This document shows positions 7,412-16,097 of a DNA stretch of 21,891 nt, in pieces. The DNA is from an uncultured Collinsella sp. Its GTDB lineage: Bacteria > Actinomycetota > Coriobacteriia > Coriobacteriales > Coriobacteriaceae. Position numbers and translations under genes: made by a program. Location of the stretch: NCBI GenBank assembly GCA_900761995.1, contig CAAFEY010000119.1, positions 1 through 21,891 on the forward strand, in the 5' to 3' direction. The notes under the pieces were generated by a model. It made no database searches. It worked only from the letters and a program-made list of their open reading frames with translations, and had not been told where the DNA came from. Positions within the stretch are counted from its first letter, which is position 1; every line of letters starts with the position of its first letter.

Positions 7412-9208
7412 GTGTCTGAACAGGCGAACTATAGGACTGATGATGCTTTAGGCTTGCGACTGGTCAACCATGCTTATAGTACGGTTTTGCCGGTCGGAGC
7501 ACATGCCTTCTCCGAGGCAATTAGTCGCTGCGTACTTGTCGATAAGACCATGTTTATTGCCGATATGTTGGATTGCGAGACATCTGTCGCACTCTGCTGC
7601 CGGCCCAACGGCTTTGGCAAGAGCATGAATCTATCGATGCTCAAATGTTATTTGGAACGACCCGTTCACCGTCGAGCAGACCGCAATGTATTTGTCGGCA
7701 CCCAGATTTGGGAGGCGGGTGGCGGCCGTTATCGAGATGAGCATGCGCGCTACCCGGTGATAGCGCTCGATCTTTCTACGGCTGCGAAGCGGGGCACCGA
7801 TACCGCCACAACCATGCGTGGCGTCCTCGAGCGCGAGTGCACCCGTCTGCTGTCGTTGTTGGACGCCCCGGATTTGCCTCGATGCGAGCTGCGCCATGTC
7901 GAACGTGTTGCACGTGGCGTGGCGGACGATGCCGAGATCGATTCCGTGCTTGGCACACTCATAGCGCTGCTGGAGACATCGTGTGATGAACAAGTTGTTT
8001 TGCTCGTGGATGAGTACGACGCGACGTTGCCAGGTCACAAGGAGATGAAGGGCCGCCGGGATGCATCTCGTGCCGAGCACTTAGATCGGGTGCTGTTCGA
8101 TGCGATCGCTCATGCCGGCGACTCGTTGCGATTGATATGCCTGATGGGCGAGCGCTCCGGTCCCGCCGAGCTTGCGTTGTCCCAGCGTGGCGTTTCCTAT
8201 CGGTCGTCGACACCGCTATCGACCTGGTGCGATCAGCGTTTCGGTTTTTCGGATGACGAGTGCCAGGCCCTTCTGAACCTCATGAAGCGTGAAGATAGTC
8301 TGGATGACGCTCGAGAGTGGCTCGAGGGATACCGGTTCGGTGGATTTTATTGCTCGAGCCCGGAGCGCGTGATGGACTTCTTGCGTCGTGGTTGCACCGC
8401 ACCCGTTCGCACCGATCTATATGGCTGCGCCGATCGACTGAGCGTATGCGTCGATGATTGGAATCTCATGCGCCTGTCCGCGTTGTTCGATTTGCTTGAG
8501 CCGCATGGGTCTATTGAGGCGCCAGTGCATGTGCATGCCGATGGGCCGGATACCGCCGAGCCTGACGATATCTGGACCGCGCTGTATCTATCCGGATTTC
8601 TAGCGACGGACATGACGGAGCACCCGGAGGATGGCGCGCGTCTTCGTGCCCTGCGTCTACCCAACAACGAGGTGCGCCAGGCGCTCCGTCTTGTCATTCT
8701 GGAGTGGTTTGAGTGTGCTATTGAGGACGTCGCGGCCATCGACTCGTTCCGTGACGGGTTGTGCCAAGGCAATGAGGGCGCTGTGAGACAAGCATTGAGC
8801 TGCGTTCTTGGTGATCTGGGTCTTGATGAAAATCGGTCAAATAAACGTACGGCTTATCACCTGGCGCTCCAGGGGCTCTGCTTTGGGCTGCCCGGCTATT
8901 GCAACCCCACTACCAAGCGAAATGGCAGCCTGGATTGCTGGTATATCCAGGTGATTCCAGCCCGTCGCGTGCTTGACGTGGCCGATACGCTCGGCATGCT
9001 CGATGAACGCCCGCTCATCACGATCAACATGATGTATGACCCGGGCGTCGATGCTTTGGGCTTGGAGCTGTTGGCGGTTCAAGCGTTGCTGGAAATCGAA
9101 CGAAATGGCATCGACGATATTCGCGTGCCTCGACCCGCCGTCGGCCGTATGCGTTGGGGTTTCGGCTTTGACGGTCAGCACTTGTCCGCGGTGTGCCAGC
9201 GGCTCTAA
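7412..9208 (+). CDS. AAA-ATPase-like protein with degenerate C-terminal PD-(D/E)XK-type domain
   Basis: This 598-residue protein matches, by pattern, the AAA-ATPase_like (PF09820) plus PDDEXK_9 (PF08011) architecture found in many gut bacteria; its biological role is not known. Seen: the VDKTMFIADML lead-in, Walker A region CRPNGFGKS (63-71; the family usually reads RPRRFGKS) with the Lys kept, and Walker B VVLLVDEYDA (about 195-204). The C-terminal part keeps the fold order (RNGSLDCWYIQV, then a helix, then MRWGFGFDGQHLSAV). However, the strand that normally carries the nuclease E-x-K reads ITINMM near residue 537, so the nuclease site appears lost. An in-frame ATG at 7316 exists, but GTG at 7412 has a ribosome binding site (AGGGAGAG) and follows a -10-like TACAAT. 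It stands alone between the terminator and a convergent glycosyltransferase. Confidence 0.75.
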   Translation: MSEQANYRTDDALGLRLVNHAYSTVLPVGAHAFSEAISRCVLVDKTMFIADMLDCETSVALCCRPNGFGKSMNLSMLKCYLERPVHRRADRNVFVGTQIWEAGGGRYRDEHARYPVIALDLSTAAKRGTDTATTMRGVLERECTRLLSLLDAPDLPRCELRHVERVARGVADDAEIDSVLGTLIALLETSCDEQVVLLVDEYDATLPGHKEMKGRRDASRAEHLDRVLFDAIAHAGDSLRLICLMGERSGPAELALSQRGVSYRSSTPLSTWCDQRFGFSDDECQALLNLMKREDSLDDAREWLEGYRFGGFYCSSPERVMDFLRRGCTAPVRTDLYGCADRLSVCVDDWNLMRLSALFDLLEPHGSIEAPVHVHADGPDTAEPDDIWTALYLSGFLATDMTEHPEDGARLRALRLPNNEVRQALRLVILEWFECAIEDVAAIDSFRDGLCQGNEGAVRQALSCVLGDLGLDENRSNKRTAYHLALQGLCFGLPGYCNPTTKRNGSLDCWYIQVIPARRVLDVADTLGMLDERPLITINMMYDPGVDALGLELLAVQALLEIERNGIDDIRVPRPAVGRMRWGFGFDGQHLSAVCQRL

Positions 9209-9238
9209 GCTAGGGCAAGGGCTAGAAGAAAGCTCTCG

Positions 9239-10258
9239 CTACTCGGCATCCTTCATAGGCGGCATGGGTTTCCAGTTGGGATCCTTAACGATCTTGCGGG
9301 CGTCCTTCATGCCGCGGCGCAGTGCCGGGATACCGGTCTTAAAGCACTTGTCGACGGCAGCCAGGCGAATAAATTCCTTGCAGAAGGTGGCGGCGTTACC
9401 CAGGCGGAACAGCATGGGGTGGTAGTCGCCGTAGATTTGCATGTAGCGCGCCAGATAGCCGCGGTTGCGCATGATGTAGTAGCGGTTGGTGTCGCTCGTG
9501 GAGTTGAGCTGACGTTTACCGGCGATATCCCAGTTGGAGACGGCGCGGGCGCGCTTGAGCACCACGTCGGCAACTACGGCGGCGGGGAAGTGCTGGCTGG
9601 CGACATAGCCGTAGCAGGCGTCGTCACCGTAGATAAAGAAGCGGGCGTCGGGCAGGCCGATCTTGTCGACCACGCGGCGCGAGAACATGCCACCCTCAAA
9701 GCACAGCTGATTCATGGCGCGATAGCCCTCGGGGCCCAGATCCCACTTGGCGACGGGGTTAGGAATGCCGAGCGAAAGGATGAGCTGGTACTGCCAAAAG
9801 AACGCGCCGCCATCAAAATCCAGACGCGAGCCCTGGATGACATCGTAGCGGTCGGTCCATTTGGCAAGACGATCGATGCCCTCGGGGATGACGAGTACGT
9901 CGTCGTCCATCACCCAGAACCACTGTGCGCCTAGGTCGTAAGCGCACTTGGTGCCGGCGGAAAAGCCGCCTGCGCCGCCGCCGTTTTCGAGCTGCGGAGC
10001 GTAGATGACGCGGTCGGTGCCGCCCTGTGCATCGGGCTGTTCGGTGTCGATGCCCCACAGTTTGGCCAAGCGCTCGTTGAACGCAGAGCACATGGTCTCG
10101 GTCTCGCGCGAATTCTCGTTATCGACGATCACGATGCGCCAAGGCGCGGCCGTGAGCTCGGTCATGGAGTCGAACAGATTGGCCAAGAGTTCCTGGCGCT
10201 TATAGGTGACGACGACGATGGCGAGCTTGTCGATGGGGGCGGGAAGGGTTGAAGGCAT
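9239..10258 (-). CDS. GT2 glycosyltransferase (galactofuranosyl/rhamnosyltransferase-like)
   Basis: This 339-residue cytosolic GT-A enzyme would transfer a sugar from a nucleotide-sugar donor to a growing surface glycan. Seen: start strand LAIVVVTYKRQELL, IVIVDNENS (43-50), ENGGGAGGFSAG (91-102, a motif common in GlfT/WbbL-like GT2 enzymes), metal-binding DDD at 118-120 (VMDDDVLV) and FIYGDDACYG (208-217) as the acceptor/base region. Donor and acceptor cannot be told from sequence. The frame is open upstream to 10393, but ATG at 10258 (MPSTLPAPIDKLAIVV) fits the family N terminus. A GAAAGGA stretch lies about 12 bases before it and a promoter-like pair further upstream. It is convergent with the preceding ATPase-like gene, 30 bases away, with no clear terminator between them. 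Confidence 0.88.
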   Translation of the reverse strand: MPSTLPAPIDKLAIVVVTYKRQELLANLFDSMTELTAAPWRIVIVDNENSRETETMCSAFNERLAKLWGIDTEQPDAQGGTDRVIYAPQLENGGGAGGFSAGTKCAYDLGAQWFWVMDDDVLVIPEGIDRLAKWTDRYDVIQGSRLDFDGGAFFWQYQLILSLGIPNPVAKWDLGPEGYRAMNQLCFEGGMFSRRVVDKIGLPDARFFIYGDDACYGYVASQHFPAAVVADVVLKRARAVSNWDIAGKRQLNSTSDTNRYYIMRNRGYLARYMQIYGDYHPMLFRLGNAATFCKEFIRLAAVDKCFKTGIPALRRGMKDARKIVKDPNWKPMPPMKDAE

Positions 10259-10333
10259 GGGGCAATATATCCTTTCACGCGCGGCAGATATGCGCCGCAC
10301 GGAAGCTATCGAATATGTCCATTGGACTGTCCT

Positions 10334-10364
10334 ATTGTAAAGGCTCGCCGCACTTTGTTTGCAA
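10334..10364 (-). promoter_or_regulatory. Candidate promoter of the minus-strand glycosyltransferase
   Basis: On the minus strand TTGCAA (10364-10359) precedes TACAAT (10339-10334) with a long 19-bp spacer, 75 bases before the ATG at 10258. Both hexamers are close to consensus; the spacer is the weak point. Confidence 0.45.
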
Positions 10365-10428
10365 GGTTTGAATAAAACGCAGGAACCCGCCACGGGTGTG
10401 GTGGCTGCAGTGTTGGGCGTTGGCGCGC

Positions 10429-11559
10429 CTATTGTCGCTGGAGCTTGCGAGCGATAAGGCTTCTAGCTGCGTCTACTACGAGAAGCAGCAGGGCAAAGAC
10501 GATGCTGATGGCCGTTCCGGTGGCGATGCATATGGATGCAGGGTTGCTTTGGGTGACCAGTATGTTTGCAAGCATCGTGTTGAAGATAGGGCGCCAAAGG
10601 CTGCTGGCGAGCGACTGCATCACATAGAATCCGAGCGTGGCTGCAGATAGGGTGACGATGACGCGTGCGACTCGCGGTTTGCTCGAAGCGCTGTGTCGGG
10701 TTGCCGCAAAGAGAAGGAAAGCGGCGGCAAGGGCAAACGAGATCAACGAGGTTGATTTGTGGGAGAGGGCCGCCATCACCGTGAGGTTGCCGGTGAAGGA
10801 AAGTGTGCCCTCTAGGATGATGGCGATTGCCAAAACCGCTATGAGTGACCGTTTACCCAGGGAGCGCGCCCTGCCCGAATCCATGGTGTCGGTAACGTCG
10901 CGGAGCAGCCCGCCCGCCAAAAACGCGACGATGTACGTGGCGGCGCTCATGAGCTTTTGGAGCCAAGAAAACTCGCCGGCGCTTGTCGCACTCATAGCGG
11001 CTAAATACCCGTTAACAACAAATGCGAGGATGCCAACGGCGATGACCGTCGTCTTGTAGGTTTTCTGGGGGAGTCGACTCTTAGCCAGTCCAAACCATGG
11101 CGCCATGAAGACCGTGGCGGCATAGACCCAGATAAACTCAAGGCCTAGCGTGTACCAGTAGTGCGTATTGAGGGTAACATCGGGAATGGGTGAGACGACC
11201 GTGGACCACGCGAGCGCCACGAGGCAATAAAACGCAGTGGGCAAAATGACCTTGCCCAGGCGCTGCGCCGTCCGTTGCATTTGCGACTTCCATGTTGCTC
11301 CACCGTCCCAAGCACGCTCGGCCGAAGCGATGAGAAAATAGCCCGAAATCATAAAGAAGACCTCGTTGGCCCAGCAGCCCAGCAAGTTAATAAAACCGAG
11401 CACGCCGGAATAGGGGAACATCGCAAGTGGGGCATATTCTACGGCGCCGACACAGGTTGCCTGGAAGGTCCACTGAAACGTGTGGAATATGGCAATCCCA
11501 GCGACCGCGACCAAGCGCAGCGCTTCGATGGGTATGTTGCGTGCGGCTTTGGGCTGCAT
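10429..11559 (-). CDS. Acyltransferase 3 family membrane protein (OafA/YrhL-like)
   Basis: This 376-residue polytopic inner-membrane protein of the AT3 family (PF01757) typically transfers acetyl or another acyl group to surface polysaccharides. The family R-x10-H signature is present as R15...H26 (EALRLVAVAGIAIFHTF). NEVFFMISGYFLI (about 65-77) matches the conserved second-helix region of the family. About ten hydrophobic segments follow. No SGNH domain is fused. The ribosome binding site is AAAGGA, six bases from the ATG. It is divergent from the plus-strand glycosyltransferase run starting 112 bases away, so it probably decorates the glycan made by those enzymes; that link is inferred from position. 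Confidence 0.9.
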   Translation of the reverse strand: MQPKAARNIPIEALRLVAVAGIAIFHTFQWTFQATCVGAVEYAPLAMFPYSGVLGFINLLGCWANEVFFMISGYFLIASAERAWDGGATWKSQMQRTAQRLGKVILPTAFYCLVALAWSTVVSPIPDVTLNTHYWYTLGLEFIWVYAATVFMAPWFGLAKSRLPQKTYKTTVIAVGILAFVVNGYLAAMSATSAGEFSWLQKLMSAATYIVAFLAGGLLRDVTDTMDSGRARSLGKRSLIAVLAIAIILEGTLSFTGNLTVMAALSHKSTSLISFALAAAFLLFAATRHSASSKPRVARVIVTLSAATLGFYVMQSLASSLWRPIFNTMLANILVTQSNPASICIATGTAISIVFALLLLVVDAARSLIARKLQRQ

Positions 11560-11599
11560 GACGTCCTTTCTTGTCGGTTTGCCTCTGCGAGCTCCATAG

Positions 11600-11605
11600 A
11601 TTATA
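11600..11605 (-). promoter_or_regulatory. Candidate -10 element (TATAAT) of the acyltransferase gene
   Basis: A perfect consensus TATAAT on the minus strand, 40 bases before the acyltransferase ATG. At 17-bp spacing the -35 position reads GTCAGC, which is poor. Confidence 0.5.
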
Positions 11606-11671
11606 TAAACGCCCGCTGGCGCGCTGACCCTTTGATACCATGAAACGACAGGTATTTCCTAAGGAGCACAT

Positions 11672-12775
11672 TTGTCTACTAACGCCTCTGGCAGCCCTGT
11701 TCTGTCGCTGCTTATTCCCATTTACAATGTTCAGCGCTACCTGCGCGAGTGCCTCGATTCCGCCCTGGCGCAGACGCTCAAGGATATTGAGGTCATCTGC
11801 ATTAACGATGGGTCGACCGACAACTCGCCGGCGATTATTCGCGAGTATATGGAGCGCGATAGGCGCGTCAAGATGATCGACAAGGCCAACAGCGGCTACG
11901 GCGACTCGATGAACCACGGTCTGGAGATGGCGCGTGGCAAGTACGTGGGCATCTTGGAGTCCGATGACTTTATGGCGTCCGACGCACTCGAAAAGCTTGT
12001 CTCGGCCGCCGATAGCAATAATGCCGACTTCGCTAAGGCGAACTTTGATTTCTACTGGTCTAAGCCCGAGGAGCGCCGTTCGCTGCACGAGATGTTTAAA
12101 GCCAAGGACTGTGGCAAGCCGGTGCACCCGAGCGATACGACGCAGTTCTTTAAGCAAAAGCCGTCGATTTGGTCGGCCGTGTACCGTCGCGATTTTCTTG
12201 AGCGCAACGGCATTAAGTTCCTGCCGACTCCGGGGGCATCCTTTCAGGACACGTCATTCGCCTTTAAGGTGATCGCGTGCGCCGATAAGGCTGTTTACCT
12301 TCATGATGCCGTGTTGTCTTATCGCCAGGACAACGAGAATTCCTCGGTCAATTCTTCGGCTAAGGTCTTTTGCGTCAATACCGAGTATGCCGAGATTGAG
12401 CGTTGGATTCGAGAGGATTATGCCCGTGACCACGCAAGTGATGACGTCGCGCGCATGCTCAAGTTCAATCAGCTCATTAAGTACGATTCGTACATGTGGA
12501 ACTACGTGCGTCTAGCGCCTAAGTTCTATAAGGAGTTCCTGGTTCAGATGGCCAAGGAGTTCCAAGCGGCCTTGGACGCGGGGGAGTTTTCGCTTGACGA
12601 TCTCAAGCCGTGGAAGCGCGCAAATCTCGCTGCCATCCTCAAAGATCCTGAGGGCTGGGTTGACGAGCATCCGAGTTTTGCGACGGATGGTGCCTTGGGG
12701 CGTGCTAAGTATTACGCTTCGGTTGGAGGCCCAGGTGTGGTTGCTGCCTTCCTCATCGAATCGCTGAGGGGGTAG
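11672..12775 (+). CDS. GT2 glycosyltransferase, type A (first copy)
   Basis: This 367-residue GT-A glycosyltransferase has LSLLIPIYNVQRYLRECLDS (11-30), VICINDGSTDNSP (41-53), KANSGYGDSMN (71-81) and ESDD at 96-99 as the metal-binding DxD equivalent. The C-terminal half carries KPSIWSAVYRRDFL and LPTPGASFQDTSFAFKV, seen in capsule and cell-wall glycan enzymes of this class. The start is TTG: AAGGAG at 11661-11666 lies five bases upstream and no ATG fits as well. It heads the plus-strand run of five glycosyltransferases; the next gene starts 6 bases after its stop. It is a close paralogue of the gene at 13897, also at the DNA level in the first 300 bases. Substrate unknown. Confidence 0.9.
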   Translation: MSTNASGSPVLSLLIPIYNVQRYLRECLDSALAQTLKDIEVICINDGSTDNSPAIIREYMERDRRVKMIDKANSGYGDSMNHGLEMARGKYVGILESDDFMASDALEKLVSAADSNNADFAKANFDFYWSKPEERRSLHEMFKAKDCGKPVHPSDTTQFFKQKPSIWSAVYRRDFLERNGIKFLPTPGASFQDTSFAFKVIACADKAVYLHDAVLSYRQDNENSSVNSSAKVFCVNTEYAEIERWIREDYARDHASDDVARMLKFNQLIKYDSYMWNYVRLAPKFYKEFLVQMAKEFQAALDAGEFSLDDLKPWKRANLAAILKDPEGWVDEHPSFATDGALGRAKYYASVGGPGVVAAFLIESLRG

Positions 12776-12781
12776 GTCGAC

Positions 12782-13822
12782 ATGGGAGAGACTTTGACCC
12801 CCAAAGCGACCATTGTCGTTCCCGTCTACAATTCGTCGCGCTCCATTCAGCGATGCCTTGATTCGCTGTTGGTCCAGTCTGAGTGTTCGATTCAGGTTGT
12901 CTGCGTCAACGACGGTTCGACTGATGATTCGTTGAACGTGTTGCGCCAGATCGCGCAGGCCGACGATCGCGTACTGGTGATTGACCAGGAAAACGCGGGC
13001 GTTTCGTGTGCTCGAAATGCCGGTATCGATGTCGCCGAGGGCGAGACCGTCTTTTTTGTGGACGCCGACGATTACATCGATGCCCAGACGGTCGAGCGCG
13101 TGTTGCATGCCATGGAGTCTGCGGATGCCGAGGCCGCCGTTTTTGGCGGCGTCTGTGAACCTGCCGATGCTGCCCCCAAACGCGTCCAGCAACTCATGAG
13201 CCCCAAAGCTGGTACCTTCGGCGCCCGCGATCCCCAACTGCTGTTCCATTCGAATGCGCAGCCCTATGCCTGCCGTGCGGCTTTTTCGCGTGAGCTGCTC
13301 AATCGCGAAGGCATTCGCTTCGCCCCCGGTTTGGCTTTGGGCGAGGACGTCGTCTTTCAATTTGCGGCTTATGCGCTTGCCCGCAAGACCGTCGTCATGC
13401 CGGACAAGTTCTACCACTACGTGATGGAGAGCGAATCGGCGACGCACGAGTTCAACAGTGCCGAGGCTCGCGCCAAAAAGCTTGACGCCCACATGAGGAT
13501 GCTCGAGGAGGTCTTGGAGGACTGGGCGGCCTACGGTCTTTTGGACCTGTGTCCCGGTGAGCTGATCACCTGGTTCTTGGACCTTATCGTGTTTGATTTG
13601 GCGCGCTTGGATTCCGATGACTTCCATCGCGTGGCGGCTCGCGTCAACATGGACCTCACGATGTTTTTGGGAACTGAGTGGGCGGATATGCCTGCTAAGG
13701 GCGCCGTTCGCCGTGTTGCCCACAAGCTCGTTGCGGCGACCTCGGGCGTTTCGATGGCAGACGCCGCGCTGTTCTATCTTTCGACTCGCGGTCTCAAAGC
13801 CTGCCTGGAGCGCTTTATCTAA
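12782..13822 (+). CDS. GT2 glycosyltransferase, type B (first copy)
   Basis: This 346-residue GT-A enzyme has ATIVVPVYNSSRSIQRCLDS (9-28), VVCVNDGSTDDS (39-50), ENAGVSCARNAG (70-81), FFVDADDYID with DADD at 94-97, and a second-half block RAAFSRELLNREGIRFAPG followed by LGEDVVFQFAAYA, where Glu-Asp is the probable catalytic region. It starts six bases after the previous stop, with a GAGGGGG ribosome binding site, so the two are co-transcribed. Together with the gene before it this forms the A-B pair that recurs downstream. Sugar specificity is not readable from sequence. Confidence 0.9.
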   Translation: MGETLTPKATIVVPVYNSSRSIQRCLDSLLVQSECSIQVVCVNDGSTDDSLNVLRQIAQADDRVLVIDQENAGVSCARNAGIDVAEGETVFFVDADDYIDAQTVERVLHAMESADAEAAVFGGVCEPADAAPKRVQQLMSPKAGTFGARDPQLLFHSNAQPYACRAAFSRELLNREGIRFAPGLALGEDVVFQFAAYALARKTVVMPDKFYHYVMESESATHEFNSAEARAKKLDAHMRMLEEVLEDWAAYGLLDLCPGELITWFLDLIVFDLARLDSDDFHRVAARVNMDLTMFLGTEWADMPAKGAVRRVAHKLVAATSGVSMADAALFYLSTRGLKACLERFI

Positions 13823-13896
13823 TTCCAAGCGCTGCCGCCCGCCGCAATTCGGCTGCTAAAATAGCCCTGTTACACGCTATTCAACAGGAGGTTCTC

Positions 13897-15015
13897 TTGC
13901 AGAACTCTGATACCCCTAAAGTTTCGCTGCTTGTCCCCATTTGCAATGTTGAACGCTACCTGCGCGAGTGCCTCGATTCCGCCGTGGCGCAGACGCTTAA
14001 GGACATCGAGATCATCTGTATCAACGACGGTTCCACCGATAGCTCGCCGGATATCATTCGCGAGTACATGGAGCGCGACCCCCGTGTAAAGATGATCGAC
14101 AAAGCCAACAGCGGCTACGGCGACTCGATGAACCGCGGCCTGGAGATGGCGCGCGGTGAGTACGTGGGCATCCTTGAGTCCGACGACTTTATGTTTGAGG
14201 ATTCGCTCCAAAAGCTGGTCGCCAAGGCCGATGCTGAACATGCCGATGTGGTAAAGGGCGACTTTTACCTGTATTGGTCCACGCCCAGCGAGCGCCGTGA
14301 GCTGTTTGGGATTATTGACGAGCACATGACAGGCGCGGCGTATCGCCCCGTCGATCGTCCGGGGATCTTCTACCGCAAACCTTCCATTTGGTCGGCCATC
14401 TATCGACGGACGTTCCTTAACGACAACCAGATTCGGTTCCTTCCCACGCCGGGTGCCTCGTATCAGGATGCGGGTTTTAACTTTAAAGTCTGGGCATGCG
14501 CCGAGCGTGCCGCGTTTATTGCAGATCCCATTTTGTGCTATCGCCAGGATAACGAGAAGAGTTCTGTTAACTCGCCCAACAAGGTGTTTTGCGTGTGCGA
14601 CGAATATGCCGAGATGCAGCGCTTTTTGGATGAGCGACCCGAGCTTAAGGCGCAGCTTCAAGGCATTTTAATGCGCATGAAGGTCGATACGTACCGCTGG
14701 AATGATGAGCGCCTGGTCGACGAGCTGCGCGAGCAGTTTTGGGAGAAAGCCTCGCCCGAGCTCAAGGCCGATTGGGACGCCGGTCGCTTTGACCTGTCGC
14801 TGTTCGACCCGCGCGGCGAGACCGACTTGCGCTTGATGGTCAAGTCGCCCCGCGCCTACATCGATTCGCGTTTTGACTTTAAGAAGCCGGGCAAGCTCAA
14901 TACGTTTAAGCATTACTTTAAGATTGGCGGCCTGCCGCTGGTGTGGCGCGTGCTGACGTATCAGCGCACCTACGGCGACAACCCGCACCCTGATGACGTT
15001 CCCGCCGCACAGTAG
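13897..15015 (+). CDS. GT2 glycosyltransferase, type A' (second copy)
   Basis: This 372-residue paralogue of the gene at 11672 shares the segments YLRECLDSA.AQTLKDIE, CINDGSTD.SP.IIREYMER, KMIDKANSGYGDSMN and YVGILESDDFM (ESDD at 94-97), plus FYRKPSIWSAIYRRTFL and LPTPGASYQDAGFNFKVWAC. The C terminus diverges and ends in a 20-residue Pro/Asp-rich tail. The start is TTG with AGGAGG at 13887-13892, the same start-codon choice as its paralogue. A 74-base gap, the largest in the run, separates it from the preceding gene and contains a TAAAAT that could be a -10, so an internal promoter is possible. The next gene begins 12 bases after its stop. Confidence 0.9.
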   Translation: MQNSDTPKVSLLVPICNVERYLRECLDSAVAQTLKDIEIICINDGSTDSSPDIIREYMERDPRVKMIDKANSGYGDSMNRGLEMARGEYVGILESDDFMFEDSLQKLVAKADAEHADVVKGDFYLYWSTPSERRELFGIIDEHMTGAAYRPVDRPGIFYRKPSIWSAIYRRTFLNDNQIRFLPTPGASYQDAGFNFKVWACAERAAFIADPILCYRQDNEKSSVNSPNKVFCVCDEYAEMQRFLDERPELKAQLQGILMRMKVDTYRWNDERLVDELREQFWEKASPELKADWDAGRFDLSLFDPRGETDLRLMVKSPRAYIDSRFDFKKPGKLNTFKHYFKIGGLPLVWRVLTYQRTYGDNPHPDDVPAAQ

Positions 15016-15027
15016 GAGCGAGTGATT

Positions 15028-16095
15028 ATGGCTACCCCCAAGATTTCCGTTGTCGTTCCCATCTACAAAGTGGAGGAGTGCCTGGCCTGGTGCCTGGACT
15101 CCCTGCTTGCGCAGGACATGCCCGATTGGGAAGGCGTGTTAGTCAACGATGGCTCGCCGGACGGTTCGCGCGATATTGCGGCTGCCTATTGCGAAAAGGA
15201 CGCGCGCTTTAGGCTGGTCGATAAGGAGAACGGCGGCCTGTCGAGTGCACGTAATGCAGGCATCGCTGCGTCCACGGCGTCTATCGTCGCGTTTTTGGAT
15301 TCCGACGACCGCTTTACGCCCGATGCATGCCGCATGATCGTCGATACCTTTGAGCGCGAGGATTGCGACGTTTTGACCTTTGGCGCGAATCCGTATCCGC
15401 TGGAGGCGGGGTATCCGTGGCTTAACTATGTGTTGAGCCCGCGCGATGTTTCGTTTGAGGGCTATAGCTCCGAGCTGCTGTTTAAGGAAGCGTCTCGTCC
15501 CTTTGCATGGCGCACCGCCTGCAAGCGCGAGTTTTTGCTCAATAACGGGATCGTTTTCGACGAAACCGTCAAGTATGGCGAGGACCAGGTCTTCGACTTT
15601 GCCGTGTACGGTCGTTCGCACAAGACCGCGCTTATTTCGAACAAGCTGTACGACTATCGCGTGGCGCGCAAGGGTTCGCTCATGGACACCATGCGCTACG
15701 ACGACGAGACGCGTCTTCTGGAGCACGTGAAGATTTATTCCGCGGTGCTGACTGACTGGCAGCGCGACGGTCTCGATGCTCAGCATGCCGAGGACCTGGC
15801 GTACTTCCTGTGCGATCTGGTGCTGTATGACGCGCTGAGGTTGCTGGGTTCGGACTGCGGCGAGGTGTTCGCTGCTGTTGCTGACGCGCTCGCCGGCTCT
15901 GCCGTGAGTGGCGATGCCGCGCTCGCACAATGTGCACCTTCTGTCGCCGCCATGGTGCGCGCGGCGCTCGCCGATAAAACCCCTAGCGCCCGTACGTGCA
16001 AAAAGCTCATGTTTGATTACGACGTCTTGAGGTTCGGGCGCCTGGGCGCGTGCAAGCGCATGGCCGCGAATGCCCTGGGAAAGCGAGAAGTGTAG
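15028..16095 (+). CDS. GT2 glycosyltransferase, type B' (second copy)
   Basis: This 355-residue GT-A enzyme has ISVVVPIYKVEECLAWCLDS (6-25), VLVNDGSPDGS (37-47), ENGGLSSARNAG (67-78), DSDD at 91-94, and the second-half block RTACKREFLLNNGIVFDET then YGEDQVFDFAVYG. The layout is that of the type-B gene at 12782, including the LLF...RPFAWR stretch. A GTG two codons upstream (15022) is in frame, but AGGAG at 15014-15018 is better spaced for the ATG at 15028. It is followed two bases later by the large glycosyltransferase. Substrate unknown. Confidence 0.9.
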   Translation: MATPKISVVVPIYKVEECLAWCLDSLLAQDMPDWEGVLVNDGSPDGSRDIAAAYCEKDARFRLVDKENGGLSSARNAGIAASTASIVAFLDSDDRFTPDACRMIVDTFEREDCDVLTFGANPYPLEAGYPWLNYVLSPRDVSFEGYSSELLFKEASRPFAWRTACKREFLLNNGIVFDETVKYGEDQVFDFAVYGRSHKTALISNKLYDYRVARKGSLMDTMRYDDETRLLEHVKIYSAVLTDWQRDGLDAQHAEDLAYFLCDLVLYDALRLLGSDCGEVFAAVADALAGSAVSGDAALAQCAPSVAAMVRAALADKTPSARTCKKLMFDYDVLRFGRLGACKRMAANALGKREV

Positions 16096-16097
16096 AG

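Noticed and set aside
10259..10428. Rho-independent terminator after the acyltransferase gene
   Set aside because: Only a 5-bp GCCAC/GTGGC stem is visible and the T-run is not adjacent, so it is not supported.
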